DNA from: Paraburkholderia sp. BCC1886
Lineage (GTDB): Bacteria; Pseudomonadota; Gammaproteobacteria; Burkholderiales; Burkholderiaceae
Length of the DNA stretch: 64,000 bases
Direction of reading: 5' to 3'
NCBI RefSeq assembly: GCF_900996245.1
Contig: NZ_CAAJGK010000041.1
Coordinates: 310,001 to 374,000 of the forward strand
Of this stretch, positions 1 through 9,677 are shown piece after piece. Position 1 is the stretch's first letter. Each line of letters opens with the position of its first letter. The position numbers and the translations under genes were made by a program. The notes under the pieces are model-generated. The model ran no database searches, was not told the origin of the DNA, and saw nothing but the letters and a program-made list of their open reading frames with translations.

Positions 1-15
1 TGAAGGTACCTCGAA

Positions 16-1338
16 TTAATGAGCGAACGTGCAACGCGGGAGGCCGAGATTGCCGCGCAACGTGCTGCTCTCGTATTCGGTGCGAAACAGGCCGCGTTTG
101 CGCAATTCGGGAAGAACGAATTGCGCGAGGTCGTCCATGCCTTGCGGCAACGTAGGCGGGCAGATGTTGAAGCCGTCGGCAGCGCCGTCCCTGAACCACG
201 CTTCCAGTTCATCGGTGATGTCGGCGGCGGTGCCGATCAATTGCCGGCTATTGCTCGACGCCACGCGTTTGAACAACTGGCGGATCGTCAGGTTCTCTTT
301 TCGTGCCGTAGTCAGCAGGTTCTCTGCAATGCTGCGCACGCGCTGGTTGCCCACATCGGGAACGGGTCCGTCCAGGTCGTACCCGGAGAGGTCCCCGAGC
401 ACGCCGTACAGCATGGCCAGACCGCTGAGCGGATCGATCAGGTCCTGCAACTGGTCGAATTTATCCTGTGCTTCCTGACGTGTTTCGCCGACATAAAGCG
501 TGACGCCCGGCATGATCAGAAGCTGATCCGGCGTGCGGTCATAGCGCGCCAGTCTGCCTTTGATGTCGTCGTAATACGCTTTGGCGCCTTCGAAATCGGC
601 GGCATTGCTGTACACCACGTCGGCACTCTTGGCGGCGAGTTCGCGCCCGGCTTCGGCAGCGCCCGCTTGCACGATAATTGGCTGACCCTGCGGCGTGCGC
701 GCGGAATTGAGTGGTCCGCGCACGCTGAAGTGCTTGCCTTTGTGATTCGGCACATGCAGCTTCGACGCGTCGTAAAACACACCGCTCTGCTTGTCGCGAA
801 TGAACGCGTCGTCTTCCCAACTGCTCCAGAGTTTCTTCACGACGTCGACGAATTCGTCCGCACGCTCATAACGCTCCTCATAGCCGAGATGTTCGTCGCG
901 GCTGAAATTCCACGCTTCCTGCTGCGACCACGACGTCACGACGTTCCAGCCGGCCCGGCCGCCGCTGATATGGTCGATCGACGCATATTTGCGGGCGATA
1001 TGAAACGGCTCGTTGTAGGTGGTCGATGCCGTGGCCACCAGACCGATGCGCTCGGTGTGCGAGCCAATGGCCGCGAGCAGCGTGAGCGGTTCGAGTTCGG
1101 CGTTCTTCGAGTCGCGTTCCAGCGAACCAGCCGGCTTGTCGTTTGCACGAATACCGATGCCGTCCGCGAAGAAGATCATGTCGAGCTTGGCGGCCTCGGC
1201 CTTTTTTGCGCTACTCAGAAAATAGTTGAAATCGATCGCGCCGTTCGCCGGCACATCGGGATGGCGCCAGGCCGCCATGTGGTAGCCCAGATAGCGCATC
1301 GAGAGCCCAAGTCTCATCTTGCTGTTGTTATCGGTCAT
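16..1338 (-). CDS. LLM-class flavin monooxygenase (NtaA/SnaA/DszA family)
   Basis: A 440-residue protein of the bacterial-luciferase-like group, which uses reduced FMN from a partner reductase to oxygenate sulfur- or nitrogen-containing compounds. The segment GGRAGWNVVTS near residue 128 is typical of the nitrilotriacetate/dibenzothiophene-sulfone monooxygenase branch. Family members also share the later YVGET and IGTAADITDEL segments seen here. Length fits the family (about 430-460). The start ATG has a weak GAGAT stretch upstream. It is the last gene of a transcription unit with the amino-acid-type ABC permease and ATPase (62 bases separate it from the ATPase), so the imported ligand is probably its substrate or precursor. 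The substrate cannot be read from sequence; an organosulfur or aminocarboxylate compound is a guess. Confidence 0.88.
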   Translation of the reverse strand: MTDNNSKMRLGLSMRYLGYHMAAWRHPDVPANGAIDFNYFLSSAKKAEAAKLDMIFFADGIGIRANDKPAGSLERDSKNAELEPLTLLAAIGSHTERIGLVATASTTYNEPFHIARKYASIDHISGGRAGWNVVTSWSQQEAWNFSRDEHLGYEERYERADEFVDVVKKLWSSWEDDAFIRDKQSGVFYDASKLHVPNHKGKHFSVRGPLNSARTPQGQPIIVQAGAAEAGRELAAKSADVVYSNAADFEGAKAYYDDIKGRLARYDRTPDQLLIMPGVTLYVGETRQEAQDKFDQLQDLIDPLSGLAMLYGVLGDLSGYDLDGPVPDVGNQRVRSIAENLLTTARKENLTIRQLFKRVASSNSRQLIGTAADITDELEAWFRDGAADGFNICPPTLPQGMDDLAQFVLPELRKRGLFRTEYESSTLRGNLGLPRCTFAH

Positions 1339-1400
1339 GTTTCAATCTCGTTCAAATGTTCAGATATTCGTGAGGCGTGTCGGGGCAAAGTACGCACGCG

Positions 1401-2207
1401 TTATTCATGCAGGCTGGACAGGAAGCGCTTGCACCGCTCGGTACCGCCGCCGCCGAAAATATGCGCGGGCGTGCCTTGATCCACGATTCGCCCACCGTCC
1501 ATCAACACCACGCGGCTGGCGACTTTGCGGGCAAACTCCATTTCGTGCGTGACGATCACCATGGTGGTGCCGTTCAGCGCGAGTTCCTTGATGACGTCGA
1601 GTACTTCATTGACGAGTTCGGGGTCGAGCGCGCTGGTCGGTTCGTCGAACAGCATCACCTCGGGGTCCATGGCGAGCGCCCGTGCAATCGCGACGCGCTG
1701 TTTCTGGCCGCCGGACAGCTGTGCCGGATAGTGGTTCATCCGGTCCGCGAGTCCGACACGGGCGAGCAGATAGCGGCCCCGTTCGAGCGCGTCTTTCTTC
1801 CGCTGGCCGCCGACAATGCAGGGTCCGGCGAGCACGTTGTCGAGTGCCGAGTAGTGCGGAAACAGGTGAAACCCCTGAAACACCATCCCAAAGTGACGGC
1901 GCTGGCGGTCCATCGTTTTCTTCGCGACGCGAATGCAACGCTTGCCGCGCATCTCGGTACCAAGGACTTCGCCTTTGAACGTAATCCGGCCGGCGTCGAT
2001 CATCTCGAGCATGTTGATGCAGCGTAACAAGGTGCTTTTGCCCGAACCGGATGGCCCGATGATCGCGACGACTTCGCCTTTGCCGAGCGAGAAATCCACC
2101 GCGTCCAGCGCGGTGAAAGCGCCGAACCGTTTGGTGATGGAACGCATGTCAAGCAGGCGAGGGGTGTCGTTCGGCATGGACATGGGTGTGGCGGTGTCGA
2201 GTGTCAT
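1401..2207 (-). CDS. Amino-acid-type ABC transporter ATP-binding protein
   Basis: A 268-residue cytoplasmic ATPase of the polar amino acid uptake family (GlnQ/HisP/TcyC-like). Walker A is GPSGSGKST, the signature is [15 protein letters not shown], and Walker B is [15 protein letters not shown], followed by the switch histidine in VIVTHEM. The frame stays open 100 codons further upstream, but those codons lie inside the permease gene. The ATG at 2205-2207 overlaps the permease TGA in an ATGA arrangement, which decides the start and implies translational coupling. It would energise the permease encoded just upstream. No matching periplasmic binding protein is visible; it may lie left of the window. 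Confidence 0.93.
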   Translation of the reverse strand: MTLDTATPMSMPNDTPRLLDMRSITKRFGAFTALDAVDFSLGKGEVVAIIGPSGSGKSTLLRCINMLEMIDAGRITFKGEVLGTEMRGKRCIRVAKKTMDRQRRHFGMVFQGFHLFPHYSALDNVLAGPCIVGGQRKKDALERGRYLLARVGLADRMNHYPAQLSGGQKQRVAIARALAMDPEVMLFDEPTSALDPELVNEVLDVIKELALNGTTMVIVTHEMEFARKVASRVVLMDGGRIVDQGTPAHIFGGGGTERCKRFLSSLHE

Positions 2208-3145
2208 CACGACCGGACTCCTTTTCTGAAATGACGTTCCAGTAAGCTCTGTGCGCCCATGGCAAGACTCGTCAGCAGCAGATACCAGATACAGGCGACG
2301 GTCAGCAGCGGGATGGTTTCGAAATTGTTCGCGTAGATCAGCTGCACGGTGGTCAGCAATTCGACATAACCGATCACGGTGACGAGCGAGGTGTTCTTGA
2401 ACATCGTGATGAGTTCGTTGGCGAGCGGCGGAATGATGATGCGGATGGCCTGCGGCACGACGATGTGCCACATCATGCGCAAATCGCTCATGCCGATCGC
2501 TTTGCACGCTTCGCGCTGACCGGGATCGACGGCGTTCACGCCGCCGCGGAAGATCTCCGCGCTATAACCGCCCAGATACAACGCAAGGCCAATCACCGCG
2601 GCGCTAAAACGCGAAATGATCCGGTTCGTGTCGAGGTCGAATAAGGTCGTGTGCAACAGCGGCAGCGGCAGATATAAACGCGGGACCAGCGCGGACAGAA
2701 AGAACAGGAACAGCAGCATCGCGAGCGGCGGCGTCGCGCGGATGATCCAGATATACAGATAACCCGCGCCTTGCAGAATCGGGTTGTCCGCCATCCGGCA
2801 AGCGGCCACCACTACGCCGAAGCACAGGCCGAGCGCGCTCGAGAGCACGGTGAGAATCAGCGTGTTGCCGAGTCCGGTGAGTACGCGTTTGTTGAAGAGG
2901 TAATGCGCGACGAGGTCCCACTGCCAGCGCGGATTCTCGATCACCAGTTCGACGAACAACACGACGAAGAGCGCCAGCATCGCGTACCAGAGCCAGTCCG
3001 ATTTTTTCGGACGCGCATGGATGCGCAGGGGGGCCGCCGGTACCGCTTCGGGACCGGAAACGCTTCGCGCAAGCGGCTCTGGAAAAAACGTGGGGCTGTC
3101 TTGCAGGTCTTTTTGAGCTTCTAGGTTCACAGGGCCTGTCCTCAT
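2207..3145 (-). CDS. Amino-acid-type ABC transporter permease
   Basis: An inner-membrane permease of the His/Glu/Gln/Arg/opine family, about 312 residues from this start. After a roughly 50-residue polar N-terminal extension come several hydrophobic segments. The EAA loop that docks on the ATPase reads [20 protein letters not shown] in the C-terminal third, followed by [16 protein letters not shown], a strongly conserved segment of this family. An alternative ATG lies 33 bases upstream at 3178; neither start has a clear ribosome site. It overlaps the ATPase gene by 4 bases. A LysR gene is divergent upstream and is the likely regulator. Confidence 0.9.
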   Translation of the reverse strand: MRTGPVNLEAQKDLQDSPTFFPEPLARSVSGPEAVPAAPLRIHARPKKSDWLWYAMLALFVVLFVELVIENPRWQWDLVAHYLFNKRVLTGLGNTLILTVLSSALGLCFGVVVAACRMADNPILQGAGYLYIWIIRATPPLAMLLFLFFLSALVPRLYLPLPLLHTTLFDLDTNRIISRFSAAVIGLALYLGGYSAEIFRGGVNAVDPGQREACKAIGMSDLRMMWHIVVPQAIRIIIPPLANELITMFKNTSLVTVIGYVELLTTVQLIYANNFETIPLLTVACIWYLLLTSLAMGAQSLLERHFRKGVRS

Positions 3146-3182
3146 GGAGCGGTTTGTGAACTGACTATAGGCACCCAAAACT

Positions 3183-3228
3183 ATTACATCTATTCGAATT
3201 TTGTTGGTTCAAACTAATCCCATGTAAT
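3183..3228. promoter_or_regulatory. Candidate LysR operator in divergent promoter region
   Basis: The stretch between the permease and the divergent LysR gene is AT-rich against a GC-rich background. ATTACAT at 3183-3189 and ATGTAAT at 3222-3228 form perfect inverted arms 32 bases apart. Between them lies TTCGAATTTTGTTGGTTC, which has the T-N11-A look of LysR boxes. Placement between a LysR gene and its divergent target supports an operator, but no binding data exist. Confidence 0.35.
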
Positions 3229-3306
3229 ACCCTTGCGCGGGCGGGCCGAGACCGGGAAGCTACCTTGACCCACCACACCGGCAGTTTCACATCTGAGGAA
3301 ATCGAA

Positions 3307-4245
3307 TTGGCCAGACTCAACGCGAAGCAGATGGAAGTGTTCGTGGCCGTCATGACGCACGGCTCCATCACAGCTGCGGCGACACAATTGAACGTCTCCC
3401 AGCCGGCGGTCAGCCGCATGATCGAGCGCTTCGAACACGAGGCCGGCTTCGTCGCTTTCGAACGACGCAGAGGCAAGCTCATGCCGACGCCGGAGGCGGA
3501 GATCTTCTTCGTCGAAGTCTCGCAAGTCTATCGGGGGCTCGATTATCTGAACGAAGTAGCGCGCGAAATCGGCGGGGCGCGGCGCGGCTATTTACGGGTC
3601 GGGGTCTTTCCGGCGTTCGCGGAAGGCTGGATCAGCCGGCGAATCGCGCAATACGTGGCTGGGCGCGAGGATCTACTCACGTCGCTGCTGCCGATGTCGA
3701 CGGATGCGGTAATCGACGCGGTTTCGCGGCAAACCGTCGATCTCGGCATTGCGCTGCGCGCGTCGGATCGCGATGGCATTCATAGCGAGGAAATCTGCAA
3801 TTCGGAACTGGTCTGCATCCTTCCCGAAGGACACAGACTAACGGGCCGTGAGTTGATCCAGCCGGCGGACCTGTCGGGCGAAGACTTCATTTCAATGGCC
3901 ATGAAAGTGAAGTCGCGCACGTCGATCGATGCGATCTTCGACGCGCATGGCGTGGAACGCCGCGTTCGCGCGGAGACGCCGTGGGCGTCGTCGGTGTGCC
4001 ATATGGTGGCCGAAGGTCTGGGCAGCGGCCTGGTGATGCGCGAAAGCGCAGAGGAGTTCGCGCATCTGGGCTATTACATCGCGGCGTTCAAACCGCGCGT
4101 GGAGTATCGCGCTTACCTGATCAGTTCGACGGCGCGACCTTTGCCCGCCGCCGCGCAGGGTTTTCGACGCATGCTGCTTGCGGACCACGAGCGCTCCAAT
4201 GTTCTCGCCAGCAAGCGCAACAAGCCGCGCGCCGTCCAGACCTGA
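3307..4245 (+). CDS. LysR-family transcriptional regulator (TTG start)
   Basis: About 312 residues. The N-terminal winged helix-turn-helix covers roughly residues 3-62 (HGSITAAATQLNVSQPAVSR) and is followed by a periplasmic-binding-protein-like effector domain. The frame is open from a TTG at 3265, but GAGGAA at 3295-3300 sits six bases before a TTG at 3307, giving a protein that begins (f)MARLNAKQMEVF, where LysR proteins normally begin. That start is preferred. The gene is divergent from the ABC/monooxygenase unit and probably controls it in response to the imported compound. The effector domain resembles the opine/amino-acid-responsive branch, which is only suggestive. Confidence 0.9.
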   Translation: MARLNAKQMEVFVAVMTHGSITAAATQLNVSQPAVSRMIERFEHEAGFVAFERRRGKLMPTPEAEIFFVEVSQVYRGLDYLNEVAREIGGARRGYLRVGVFPAFAEGWISRRIAQYVAGREDLLTSLLPMSTDAVIDAVSRQTVDLGIALRASDRDGIHSEEICNSELVCILPEGHRLTGRELIQPADLSGEDFISMAMKVKSRTSIDAIFDAHGVERRVRAETPWASSVCHMVAEGLGSGLVMRESAEEFAHLGYYIAAFKPRVEYRAYLISSTARPLPAAAQGFRRMLLADHERSNVLASKRNKPRAVQT

Positions 4246-4272
4246 CAGCGCGCGGCTATAAAGACAAGTCGA

Positions 4273-4680
4273 TCAATCGGGCGCGTACTTGAATTCCGGC
4301 AACGCTTCCAGCGAATTCTTCGTGGCCTCCGGCAACACCACGCGCCGGTTATTGATCTGCAGATCGTTGAACGGAACGGCGACCAGATGCTTGCCTATGC
4401 CGAGGAACCCGCCCACTGACAGAATCGCGTAAGTGCCGCGGTCGCCGCTCGGCGAGACGATCAGATCGTCGAGCGTGCCGATGCTGTCCTTGCTTTTGTT
4501 GTACACGTCGGCGCCGCTCAGTTTCGAGGCGCGATAGCCACTCGCCAGTTGGACCACGTCGGTACGTTTTTCGGTAATGGCCTGCGGCGCACCTTGCGCG
4601 TAGGCATTGCCGTAACTGGCCAGCGCGCCGAGAAGGACTGCGGCGGTAAGCAGCGGTTTGAGTTGCAGGCTTCGCATCAT
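4273..4680 (-). CDS. Exported PRC-barrel domain protein
   Basis: A 135-residue protein with a signal peptide (LKPLLTAAVLLGALASYGNA, cleavage near AYA-Q) and a PRC-barrel-like domain: KLSGADVYNKSKDSIGTLDD, then a strand-rich segment with YAILSVGGFLGIGKHLVAVP. PRC barrels act as small binding or assembly modules in ribosome maturation, photosynthetic reaction centres and uncharacterised periplasmic proteins. Here the signal peptide places it in the periplasm. AGGAG before the ATG at 4680 fixes the start; ATG at 4677 is also possible. It appears to be a single-gene unit, convergent with the LysR gene. Its function is unknown. Confidence 0.82.
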   Translation of the reverse strand: MMRSLQLKPLLTAAVLLGALASYGNAYAQGAPQAITEKRTDVVQLASGYRASKLSGADVYNKSKDSIGTLDDLIVSPSGDRGTYAILSVGGFLGIGKHLVAVPFNDLQINNRRVVLPEATKNSLEALPEFKYAPD

Positions 4681-5094
4681 GGATTCTCCTGTGGAAGTCG
4701 GCCGCCTGAATGACGGCACGTCGTCGGTCAGCTTTCACCAGGCTTGCTGCAATAGTTGTGCCTCGCGGGTGTGAAGGCGGTGGCGCGCCGTTGGTGAAAA
4801 AGTTTGAGAAAACTGGCGCAACCGCCGTCCGGCCTTGCCCGGCATCCCGTTCGCCGCCCTCGCACCGGCGACAGGCGGGCTCGGGTCTGGATATTGCTGA
4901 TTCAGCACGCCCGTCGTTTGGAAGCGTGCGCGAGTTCTTTTCGCGATACCCGCGCACGCCGCGTGTTCGCACCGTCGCGCGGCACGCCTCATCCGTTTGA
5001 ACGGAGCCTGACGACACTGCATCTTTGTATGACCTGTAGCATTGCCCACACTAAAACATGCGCGTCTGCGCTTCTTGCTTCCACAGGAATTCCT
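4681..5094. other. Intergenic region upstream of glgX
   Basis: A 414-base gap between the divergent PRC-barrel gene and glgX. The glgX frame stays open leftwards to 4804, but that part encodes an arginine/proline-rich sequence with no GlgX similarity. I see no RNA gene or repeat; it should contain both divergent promoters. Confidence 0.5.
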
Positions 5095-7311
5095 ATGTCA
5101 TCACAGGCCAACTATTCCACCCGCATCTCGGAAGGCACGCCTTTCCCGCTTGGCGCGACGTGGAACGGAAGCGGTGTCAATTTCGCGCTATTCTCGGCGC
5201 ATGCCACCAAGGTCGAACTCTGTCTGTTCGACGAAACGGGCGAAACCGAAATCGAACGGATCGAACTGCCGGAATACACCGACGAGGTATGGCACGTATT
5301 CGTGCCGAATCTCAAGCCGGGCGCAGTGTATGGATACCGCGTGCATGGCCCGTACGAGCCGGAGAAAGGACACCGTTTCAACCCGAACAAGCTGCTGCTC
5401 GACCCCTACGCCAAGGCGCATATCGGCGAGCTGAAATGGGCACCGGAGATTTTCGGCTATACGCTCGATTCAGAAGAGGGCGATCTGTCCTTCGACGAAC
5501 GCGACAGCGCGCCATTCGTGCCGAAGTGCAAAGTAGTGGATGCCAATTTCTCGTGGAGCCATCCGGAGCGCAATGCTCGGCCATGGGAGCGCGTGATTTT
5601 CTACGAGACCCATGTGCGCGGTTTTACCAAGCGTCATCCGGAGGTACCGGAAAATCTGCGCGGCACGTTTGCCGGACTTGGACAGCAGGTGGTGCTCGAC
5701 TACATCAAAGGGCTGGGCGTGACCTCAGTCGAGTTGATGCCGATCCAGACCTTCGTGAACGACAGCTATCTGCTGGATAAAGGTCTGACGAACTACTGGG
5801 GCTACAACACGATCGGCTTTTTCGCGGCCGACCCGCGCTTCTTTGCGTCGTCGGTCGATTCGGTCGGCGAGTTCAAGGAGATGGTGGACCGCTTCCACAC
5901 CGCCGATCTCGAGGTGATTCTCGACGTGGTCTACAACCACACCGCCGAAGGCAACGAACGCGGCCCGACGATCTCCTTCAAAGGCATCGACAACGCGTCG
6001 TACTACCGCCTCATGCCCGACGAGCCGCGTTACTACATCAACGACACGGGGACCGGCAATACGCTGAACCTGTCGCATCCGCGCGTGCTGCAAATGGTGA
6101 CCGACAGCCTGCGCTACTGGGTGACGGAAATGAAGGTGGACGGTTTCCGCTTCGACCTCGCCACCATTCTGGGCCGCGAGTTGCATGGCTTCGACGAAGG
6201 CGGCGGCTTTCTCGACAGTTGCCGCCAGGACCCGGTGCTCTCCAGCGTGCGCCTGATTGCCGAGCCGTGGGACTGCGGTCCAGGCGGCTACCAGGTCGGC
6301 GGTTTCCCGCCAGGCTGGGCGGAATGGAACGACCGCTTCCGCGACACGGTGCGCGAGTACTGGAAGGGCGACGAAGGCAAGGTCGCCGATTTCGCCACCC
6401 GCGTGACGGGTTCGGGCGACAAGTTCAATCACCGTGGCCGGCGTCCGTGGGCCAGTGTGAACTTCATCACCGCGCACGACGGTTTCACGCTCAACGATCT
6501 GGTCTCGTACAACGACAAGCACAACGACGCCAACGGCGAGGACAACAAGGACGGCCACTCCGACAACAAGTCCTGGAACATGGGCGCGGAAGGCCCGACG
6601 TCGGACCTGGAAATCCGCCAGCAGCGCGAGCGTCAGAAGCGCAATCTGCTGGCTACGTTGCTGCTCTCGCAAGGCACGCCGATGATTCTCGCGGGCGACG
6701 AGTTCGGGCGCACGCAGAAGGGTAATAACAATGCGTATTGCCAGGACAACGAAATCAGTTGGGTGGATTGGGAAGGGATCGACGACGACGGTCGCGCGCT
6801 GACCGAGTTCGTCAAGAATCTGACCACGTTGCGGCACCGTTTGCCGGTGCTCCGGCGCGGACGTTTTCTCGCGGGCGAGTACAACGAGGCGCTGGACGTC
6901 ACCGACGCGCGCTGGCTGTCGCCGTCCGGCACCGATCTCACGCAGGAGCAGTGGGACGATGCGTCGATGCGCTGCTTCGGCCTCGTGATCGACGGCCGCG
7001 CGCAGGAGAGCGGGATTCGCCGTCCGGCGTCGGACGCGACGTTGCTGCTGGTGTTCAACGCACACCATGACGTGGTCAATTTCACCTTGCCGGACATTCC
7101 CGAAGGCGAGAAGTGGACCTGCCTGCTGGATACCAACATGCCGGTGCGCCCGGAGTTGCCGCAGTTCAGCGCCGGCGACGAATATCAGGTCACCGCGCGT
7201 TCGCTGTTGCTGTTCGCACTCGATGCCCCTAATCGCGCGACGCAACGTGTGTTCGATCGTCTTGAAGCGCAACTCACGACGGACGAAACCGACACGCCGA
7301 CCGGCGTTTAA
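5095..7311 (+). CDS. glgX: Glycogen debranching enzyme GlgX (isoamylase type)
   Basis: A 738-residue GH13 enzyme that hydrolyses alpha-1,6 branches of glycogen limit dextrins in the cytoplasm. An N-terminal CBM48-like beta domain (PLGATWNGSGVNFALFSAHA) precedes the TIM barrel. The four GH13 regions are visible: DVVYNHT; GFRFDLAT with nucleophile D354; IAEPWDCG with acid/base E390; and ITAHDG with D462. The start is ATG 5095 preceded by AGGA, giving the family-typical MSSQANYSTRISEG. The frame is open further upstream, but that sequence is unlike GlgX. No other glycogen gene adjoins it, although glg genes usually cluster. A good intrinsic terminator follows. Confidence 0.96.
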   Translation: MSSQANYSTRISEGTPFPLGATWNGSGVNFALFSAHATKVELCLFDETGETEIERIELPEYTDEVWHVFVPNLKPGAVYGYRVHGPYEPEKGHRFNPNKLLLDPYAKAHIGELKWAPEIFGYTLDSEEGDLSFDERDSAPFVPKCKVVDANFSWSHPERNARPWERVIFYETHVRGFTKRHPEVPENLRGTFAGLGQQVVLDYIKGLGVTSVELMPIQTFVNDSYLLDKGLTNYWGYNTIGFFAADPRFFASSVDSVGEFKEMVDRFHTADLEVILDVVYNHTAEGNERGPTISFKGIDNASYYRLMPDEPRYYINDTGTGNTLNLSHPRVLQMVTDSLRYWVTEMKVDGFRFDLATILGRELHGFDEGGGFLDSCRQDPVLSSVRLIAEPWDCGPGGYQVGGFPPGWAEWNDRFRDTVREYWKGDEGKVADFATRVTGSGDKFNHRGRRPWASVNFITAHDGFTLNDLVSYNDKHNDANGEDNKDGHSDNKSWNMGAEGPTSDLEIRQQRERQKRNLLATLLLSQGTPMILAGDEFGRTQKGNNNAYCQDNEISWVDWEGIDDDGRALTEFVKNLTTLRHRLPVLRRGRFLAGEYNEALDVTDARWLSPSGTDLTQEQWDDASMRCFGLVIDGRAQESGIRRPASDATLLLVFNAHHDVVNFTLPDIPEGEKWTCLLDTNMPVRPELPQFSAGDEYQVTARSLLLFALDAPNRATQRVFDRLEAQLTTDETDTPTGV

Positions 7312-7355
7312 ACGACCGCAGCGCAACGGCCGGGCAACCGGCCCAGCGTTGACCG

Positions 7356-7410
7356 ACCGCCCCGACACCTTCATCGGCCATCCGGCTCGTGAAAGTCCGG
7401 GGCGGTTTTT
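7356..7410 (+). terminator. Rho-independent terminator of glgX
   Basis: ACCGCCCCG (7356-7364) pairs perfectly with CGGGGCGGT (7398-7406), followed by a T run at 7406-7410. The 33-base loop can itself fold. It lies 45 bases after the glgX stop and its T run touches the end of the convergent iclR-type gene. Confidence 0.75.
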
Positions 7411-8221
7411 AATTGGCGCCGAGCACGACGTCGCCGGTCAGACGCTGCAATCGAACCGCGCACTGCACGAGGCGCGGCCCGATATGCTCGAGCACGGTTT
7501 CGGGCGAGAACAGAAACGCCGGTCCGCCGCAATTGATCGCGAAGCGCTCGCCGGACGGCGACACGATCGGCACGGCGACCGCGTTGATGTCGGTATGCCA
7601 GTCGCCGAATGCGCTGACAAAGCCTTTCTCCTGCAGATCCTTGGCCGCCTTGTTCACCATGGCTCGCAGATCGATGCCTTCGTTTGCGCCGGACAGGCGC
7701 AGCGATTCCAGCAGCGGATCGCGTTCCTCCGCGGGCAGGCTCGCCAGATGCGCGCGGCCGATGGCCGATCGCGCGAGCGCGAGCCGATCGCCGAGACCGA
7801 GTCGCACGGTGATGGGGCCGACCGAGGGCCGCACCGATTCGATTACCACCATATCCAGCCGGTTGCGCAGACAAAGATGAACCGCCGCGCCGCATTCTTC
7901 GGCCAGTTCGCGCAGGAACGGCTTGACCGCCTTGCGCATGTCGAAGTGCGCGAGAAACGTGTTGGCGAGTTCGAGAGAACGCGTGGTGGGAAAGAAGCGG
8001 TCCTTGCCGTCGAGTTGCCGGACATAGCCGGCGTTCACGAGCGTCGAGGCGATGCGCGCGACGGTGGGCCGCGGAATGCCCGTCATGTCGGCGAGTTCCT
8101 TGACGGTCACCGGATGCGGCGAGGCCGTGACGGCTTCGAGTACCGAGAGCCCACGCGATAGCGCGGAGACATCGTCGTCGGAGGCTTTCTGGCGAGTGTC
8201 GTCGGGTGGGGCAAGTGACAT
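7409..8221 (-). CDS. IclR-family transcriptional regulator
   Basis: A 270-residue regulator with an N-terminal winged helix-turn-helix (VTVKELADMTGIPRPTVARI, around residues 38-57) and a C-terminal IclR effector domain (AINCGGPAFLFSPETV near the end). IclR proteins usually control aromatic or organic acid catabolism by binding a small ligand. It is the third gene of a same-strand set with a TauD/TfdA dioxygenase and an MFS transporter, 58 bases downstream of the transporter, and probably controls that set. The ligand is not deducible. Confidence 0.92.
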   Translation of the reverse strand: MSLAPPDDTRQKASDDDVSALSRGLSVLEAVTASPHPVTVKELADMTGIPRPTVARIASTLVNAGYVRQLDGKDRFFPTTRSLELANTFLAHFDMRKAVKPFLRELAEECGAAVHLCLRNRLDMVVIESVRPSVGPITVRLGLGDRLALARSAIGRAHLASLPAEERDPLLESLRLSGANEGIDLRAMVNKAAKDLQEKGFVSAFGDWHTDINAVAVPIVSPSGERFAINCGGPAFLFSPETVLEHIGPRLVQCAVRLQRLTGDVVLGAN

Positions 8222-8279
8222 GTTCTGAGCGTAGGGAAGAAAAAACCGGCAGACGGGCCGCGCGCGTCGCCGCCGGAGA

Positions 8280-9623
8280 TTAGCGATGCTGTTTCAGTAG
8301 CCGGTGCAGCACGCCGATTAACGCGCTGCCCGCAACGCAGGCAACCGCCACGGTGATGAAACCCGTCGTGAACGAGTGCGTCTGCATGCGCATCTGCCCG
8401 ACGATCATCGGCATGATGGCGCCGCCGATGCTGCCCAGCATGCCGATCGCGCCGATCGCACCCGCCGCTGTCGAGCGATGCAGAAACGACTGCGGGATCG
8501 TCCAGAAGATGGCCTGGGTCGCCAGTATACCTACGGTGGCCAGCGTGAAGCCACTGAGCGTCAGCCATAGCGAATGTGCGCACGCGACCATCACGAAGCC
8601 TAGCGCCGACAGCAGAAACGCGAGAGACGTATGCAGGAACCGGTGTGGCCATCGATCCGATAGCCGGCCGAGCGTCAGCATGCCGACGAGTCCCGCGAGC
8701 GGCGGCACCGCCGATAACAGGCCGATGGTCGTGTACGACGAATGGTAGGTCTTGATCATCTGCGGTAGCCAGACTTGCGCCGAGGTCAGTCCGCAAAACA
8801 GCAACGTATTGCATAAGCCCATCGTCACGACGATCGGGTTGAGCAGCGCCCGCAACATCGACGTCCGCTCGAACACGCGACCGCTCGGCGGCCGCTCGTC
8901 GAGTGCCGTGACGAGCAGATGACGTTCGGCCGGCGAGAGCCATTGTGCGTCGGCCGGCCGGTTCGTCAGATAGACCGCGCCGACGATGCCGAGCAGGACA
9001 GCCGGCGCGCCTTCGATGACGAAAAGCCACTGCCAGCCGGCGAGTCCCCAGGTGCCGTCCATCGTCAGGATGGAGCCCGATACGACACCCGAGAGGATAT
9101 AGGCGATCGGCACGGCAAGATTGAACACCGCGTTGTAACGCGCGCGCCACGCATACGGAAACCAGAAGCTGAGAAACAGCATGACGCCGGGGAAGAGCCC
9201 CGACTCGGCCGCGCCCAACGCCGCGCGCAACGACCAGAAACTCAGCGGACCGCTCGCCAGCGCCATCAGCATGGTGACGAATCCCCACAGAATCGCGATG
9301 CGTGTCAACGTTGCGCGCGCACCGATTCGGGCCAGCAGCAGGTTGCTGGGAATTTCGAACAGCGCATACGTGAAGAACATCGCTCCCACGCCGATGCCGA
9401 ACGCTTTCGGCGAGAGGCCGATCGCGCCGTTCATGGTCAGCGCGGCGAACGAGATGTTGCTGCGGTCCATGATCGCGACGAGATACAGCGCGACCAGAAA
9501 CCACATCAGCCGCCGTCCGACCTTGCTCACTACGCGATCGAGTTCGGCCGGGCGGGCCGAAGCCGCCACACCGGGTTGCGTCGCCACGCCGATAGAGTCG
9601 GCGTCTTCCATGCGGGTATTCAT
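8280..9623 (-). CDS. MFS transporter (anion:cation symporter / phthalate-permease-like)
   Basis: A 447-residue inner-membrane transporter with about 12 hydrophobic helices. It carries the family marker IMDRSNISFAALTMNGAIGL in helix 1 and the loop 2-3 motif RIGARATLTR, typical of the ACS family that imports organic acids such as tartrate, phthalate and glucarate. It sits 54 bases after the dioxygenase gene and 58 before the IclR gene on the same strand, so it probably imports the dioxygenase substrate. AGGAG lies just upstream of the ATG. Confidence 0.9.
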   Translation of the reverse strand: MNTRMEDADSIGVATQPGVAASARPAELDRVVSKVGRRLMWFLVALYLVAIMDRSNISFAALTMNGAIGLSPKAFGIGVGAMFFTYALFEIPSNLLLARIGARATLTRIAILWGFVTMLMALASGPLSFWSLRAALGAAESGLFPGVMLFLSFWFPYAWRARYNAVFNLAVPIAYILSGVVSGSILTMDGTWGLAGWQWLFVIEGAPAVLLGIVGAVYLTNRPADAQWLSPAERHLLVTALDERPPSGRVFERTSMLRALLNPIVVTMGLCNTLLFCGLTSAQVWLPQMIKTYHSSYTTIGLLSAVPPLAGLVGMLTLGRLSDRWPHRFLHTSLAFLLSALGFVMVACAHSLWLTLSGFTLATVGILATQAIFWTIPQSFLHRSTAAGAIGAIGMLGSIGGAIMPMIVGQMRMQTHSFTTGFITVAVACVAGSALIGVLHRLLKQHR

Positions 9624-9677
9624 CGGGGTCTCCTCCAGTCGCGCCTGGGGTTATGTGTTGTCTGTATCGGCGGGATG

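Noticed and set aside
19..1479. Long open frame on the plus strand opposite the NtaA-like monooxygenase
   Set aside because: It lies antisense to a gene with clear family motifs, has arginine/histidine-rich composition typical of GC-rich shadow frames, and no recognisable domain.
5725..7374. 549-codon frame antisense to glgX
   Set aside because: Mirror of a strongly conserved enzyme; the sequence is rich in R, V, H and A with no domain.
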